Source of the DNA: Betaproteobacteria bacterium GR16-43
GTDB lineage: Bacteria > Pseudomonadota > Gammaproteobacteria > Burkholderiales > Usitatibacteraceae
Length of the DNA stretch: 64,000 bases
Assembly: GCA_001953215.1 (NCBI GenBank)
Contig: CP019169.1
Location: forward strand, 2,294,001 to 2,358,000
Direction of reading: 5' to 3'
Shown: positions 63,101 to 64,000 of the stretch, one piece after another
Layout of the letters: each line of letters starts with the position of its first letter
Numbering within the stretch: position 1 is the stretch's first letter
Made by a program: the position numbers and the translations under genes
Notes under the pieces: model-generated
The model's input: the letters and a program-made list of their open reading frames with translations, nothing else
Database searches by the model: none
Told to the model about the DNA's origin: nothing

Positions 63101-63293
63101 CTGGGGCGCGGGCGCGGAGCTGCGCCAGCCGCTGGGCCTCGCGGTGGTCGGCGGGCTCGTGTTCTCGCAGGTAATCACGCTCTTCATCACGCCGGTGATC
63201 TACCTCTACCTCGACCGCTACTCGGGCAAGGGACCGGTCACCAAGCCGATCACCGATTCCGGGCCGCACGCCCTCCCGCAGTCCGGGGACTGA
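60189..63293 (+). CDS. RND multidrug efflux pump, HAE1 family (MdtB/C-like)
   Basis: 1034 residues from GTG 60189. NFSEPFIRRPVMTVLLSASF opening, then AVGLVVDDAVVMLENIVRHV with the proton-relay Asp pair, VSDDPALKYTAWFEAGYARV in the middle and GIVKKNAIMMIDFALHAQR near the end. Inner-membrane trimer. Unlike the first RND operon it has no channel gene nearby, so it must use a channel encoded elsewhere, possibly the NodT protein at 23.4-24.8 kb. Confidence 0.96.
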   Translation: MNFSEPFIRRPVMTVLLSASFVVAGLIAYDGIPIAALPQFDTPTIEVTAVLPGASPETMASSVATTLEKQFSTIASVNVITSTSTLGRTSVALEFVGDRDIDKAAVDVQAALFRAQRTLPIEMTTPPSYRKVNPADSPIIFLTLTSPSMALSELNSYADNLIAPTISTLPGIAQIDVNGQKRFAVRVRVKSDALAARSLTVDDIAVALKLSNANTPVGTLDGPRQTLTITANKQMAKAAEFADIIVATLPGGYTVRLRDVADVEDSVESVKTGSWANGERAITLAIRRQPDANTVATVDAIRAAIPGLRTQMPASVQMNIRNDRSQSIRDAIHDVKVTLSITVVLVVLVIYLFLRSPTATIIPALSLPISLIGTIALMAALNYSLDNISLLAITLAVGLVVDDAVVMLENIVRHVENGMEPFKASIIGAKEMGFTIVSISLSLVAVFIPIFFMPGVIGSLFHEFAVVVSLAIVVSAIVALTLIPMLSARFLKHVSHDDPALKYTAWFEAGYARVIGAYERALDRALDHRRVVLGVAFATLALTIALFMAMPKGFFPTEDNGQILVTIEAVEDISYPAMVELARRTGDVLKAHPAVETVIVNVNETNASRTFINLAPRNTRLPMDKLLDELRREVRKVPGVNVYFSPIQNLRLGARPSKARYQYVMRAVGDRELQEMADKMVALMRADPIFRDTNSDAQLKGLQAQLNIDRDKANALGVQMQDIRTALYSMFGDRQVSTIYTPTDSYQVILQGTDADRENEAAFNKIYLRAKGGALVPLSSVASVSRVVGPIAINHQGQLQAITISFNLAAGASLGDATAKLDRYKAEINMPASILTGYGGDAAAFQASQTSQVILLVAALLVIYVLLGVLYESYIHPITILAGLPSAAVGALLTLWAFGMDISIIAVIGILMLIGIVKKNAIMMIDFALHAQRHDGMEAREAIRTACLLRFRPIMMTSFAAMMGAVPIAFGWGAGAELRQPLGLAVVGGLVFSQVITLFITPVIYLYLDRYSGKGPVTKPITDSGPHALPQSGD

Positions 63294-63298
63294 CCGGT

Positions 63299-63356
63299 AA
63301 ATAGGGTCAGCACGATAACTGCCGCGAATTCGACAGTTATCGTGCTGACCCTATTT
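63299..63356. repeat. Hairpin repeat, family B copy 3
   Basis: Perfect 23-bp arms at 63299-63321 and 63334-63356 (AAATAGGGTCAGCACGATAA). The 12-nt loop is the palindrome-containing CCGCGAATTCGA. The stop codon of the next gene (minus strand, 63353-63351) lies in the right arm. Confidence 0.92.
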
Positions 63357-63671
63357 CGGTTTACAGGTCAGGGCGATGTGCCAGCGGGCGACGTCGTCCT
63401 TGACGGGGACGCTGAGCGTGACGGTCTTGCCCGGCTTCACTTTCGCGGCGCGGCGAACGGGCGTGGCGAGGCCCCCTTCGAAAGTCGCGACGCAGTCCGC
63501 GAGTTCGGCGGACTTGTTCTGCAGGGTGAGGATCAACACGCGGCCCGTTGTGGCCGTGGCCACGATGTCGAGCCCGCCGAGGTCCTGCTCGAGCTCGACT
63601 TTCGCGAGGCGCTGGTCGGCCGCGGAGGCGTTCGCTGCCGCGAACAGGACGGCGAGGAGGAGTTTCTTCAT
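63351..63671 (-). CDS. Small exported hypothetical protein
   Basis: 106 residues with signal peptide (MKKLLLAVLFAAANASA). The mature 88 residues look like a small beta-sandwich (VLILTLQNKSAELADCVATF, VRRAAKVKPGKTVTLSVPVK) with one Cys pair (C76 and C103 approx). Not recognised. The stop codon comes from a family B hairpin, so its last residue or two could be altered. A family F palindrome overlaps its start. Confidence 0.75.
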   Translation of the reverse strand: MKKLLLAVLFAAANASAADQRLAKVELEQDLGGLDIVATATTGRVLILTLQNKSAELADCVATFEGGLATPVRRAAKVKPGKTVTLSVPVKDDVARWHIALTCKPK

Positions 63672-63687
63672 AGGGGTCTGACCCCTA
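63671..63687. repeat. Short palindrome GGGGTCTGACCCC (family F copy 3)
   Basis: TAGGGGTCTGACCCCTA, 17-bp perfect palindrome, overlapping the ATG of the small exported protein and ending two bases before the EAL gene stop. Confidence 0.75.
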
Positions 63688-63689
63688 AC

Positions 63690-64000
63690 CTACTGAACAG
63701 TTGCGCCGAGCGCGACGCGCGCGATCTTGGGCACGTGCGAAGCGTCCACGGGCCGGCTGAAGAGAAAGCCCTGCGCAAACGGGCAGCCGGCCGCCGCGAC
63801 CGCGAGCCGCTGCGGAGAGGTCTCCACGCCCTCGGCGATCACGGCCAGGCCCAGCATCCGGCCGAGCGTGGCGACGGCTTGCACGATGGCGAGCGATTCG
63901 GCGTCGGCCGGGCAGCCGGAGACGAACGAGCGGTCGATCTTCACGGTGTCGAGCGGGAAGCGCCGCACGAGCGAGAGCGACGAGTAGCCGGTGCCGAAGT
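63690..64000 (-). CDS. EAL-domain c-di-GMP phosphodiesterase, partial
   Basis: Only the C-terminal 102 codons are in the window; the gene runs off the right edge. The visible part has FGTGYSSLSLVRRFP (the DFGTGYSSL loop), VKIDRSFV, and GVETSPQRLAVAAAGCPFAQ followed by GFLFSRPV, all conserved in active EAL domains. The catalytic Glu and most metal ligands lie outside the window, so activity is unverified. Hydrolyses c-di-GMP if intact. Confidence 0.9.
   Translation of the reverse strand, partial: FGTGYSSLSLVRRFPLDTVKIDRSFVSGCPADAESLAIVQAVATLGRMLGLAVIAEGVETSPQRLAVAAAGCPFAQGFLFSRPVDASHVPKIARVALGATVQ

Noticed and set aside
59529..63269. Long open frame of over 1200 codons on the minus strand opposite the second RND system
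   Set aside because: His/Asp/Arg-rich antisense shadow of GC-biased coding sequence; no domain recognisable.

Overview
The window is a GC-rich (about two thirds G+C by eye), densely packed chromosomal segment of a Gram-negative bacterium, most likely a betaproteobacterium. Pointers are two Bug-type tricarboxylate receptors, RND pumps, a split NHEJ pair (Ku/LigD), a MetR-metE pair and abundant intergenic palindromes. No rRNA, tRNA or CRISPR array was seen and no taxonomic marker is present, so the placement is an inference. There are about 60 genes and no gene-free stretch above 300 bases. The left 2.9 kb (an HNH-like protein of visibly lower GC and a large protein of unknown function) looks like accessory DNA.

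Layout. 0-5 kb: accessory genes, then a winged-helix/TPR regulator preceded by three 11-bp-phased heptamers. 5-12 kb: GST, an exported YqgE-like protein, a compact sulfur-oxidation set (fused soxX-soxA, soxY, soxZ), a two-component system and an exported metallo-beta-lactamase-fold protein that lacks the usual HxHxDH. 12-23 kb: TetR/SDR divergent pair with visible operators, HEAT/ankyrin protein, MATE pump, Lon protease, YceI, thioredoxin, azoreductase/LysR pair, MFS. 23-31 kb: a tripartite RND efflux operon (adaptor, pump, SnoaL-like protein, outer-membrane factor and a 28-residue membrane peptide) divergent from its TetR regulator. 31-38 kb: methyltransferase-like spermidine synthase homologue, MerR/TPR protein, Ku, Bug receptor, LigD. 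38-45 kb: DUF72, hydrolase, LytS/LytR-type pair, TAXI and Bug receptors with a hydrolase and a class II aldolase. 45-49 kb: an ECF42-type sigma factor operon with three DGPF/YCII proteins, DUF1428 and an SRPBCC protein. 49-64 kb: metE/metR, YaeQ, TetA-like MFS, GDSL esterase, cardiolipin synthase, M20 peptidase, PilZ protein, a second RND adaptor/pump pair and the end of an EAL-domain protein.

The most distinctive feature is the repeat landscape. At least four families of perfect hairpins share the core GGGTCAG/CTGACCC, and a second class of long inverted repeats shares an outer end (GCAAAGTCAAARGC) but carries different cores built of 9-10-bp tandem units. Several elements lie on gene ends: they contain the stop codons of LigD, two transport or accessory genes and a YCII gene. 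One complete element sits in frame inside the ligD coding sequence, in the linker between the ligase and polymerase domains. No transposase that could move them is present in the window.
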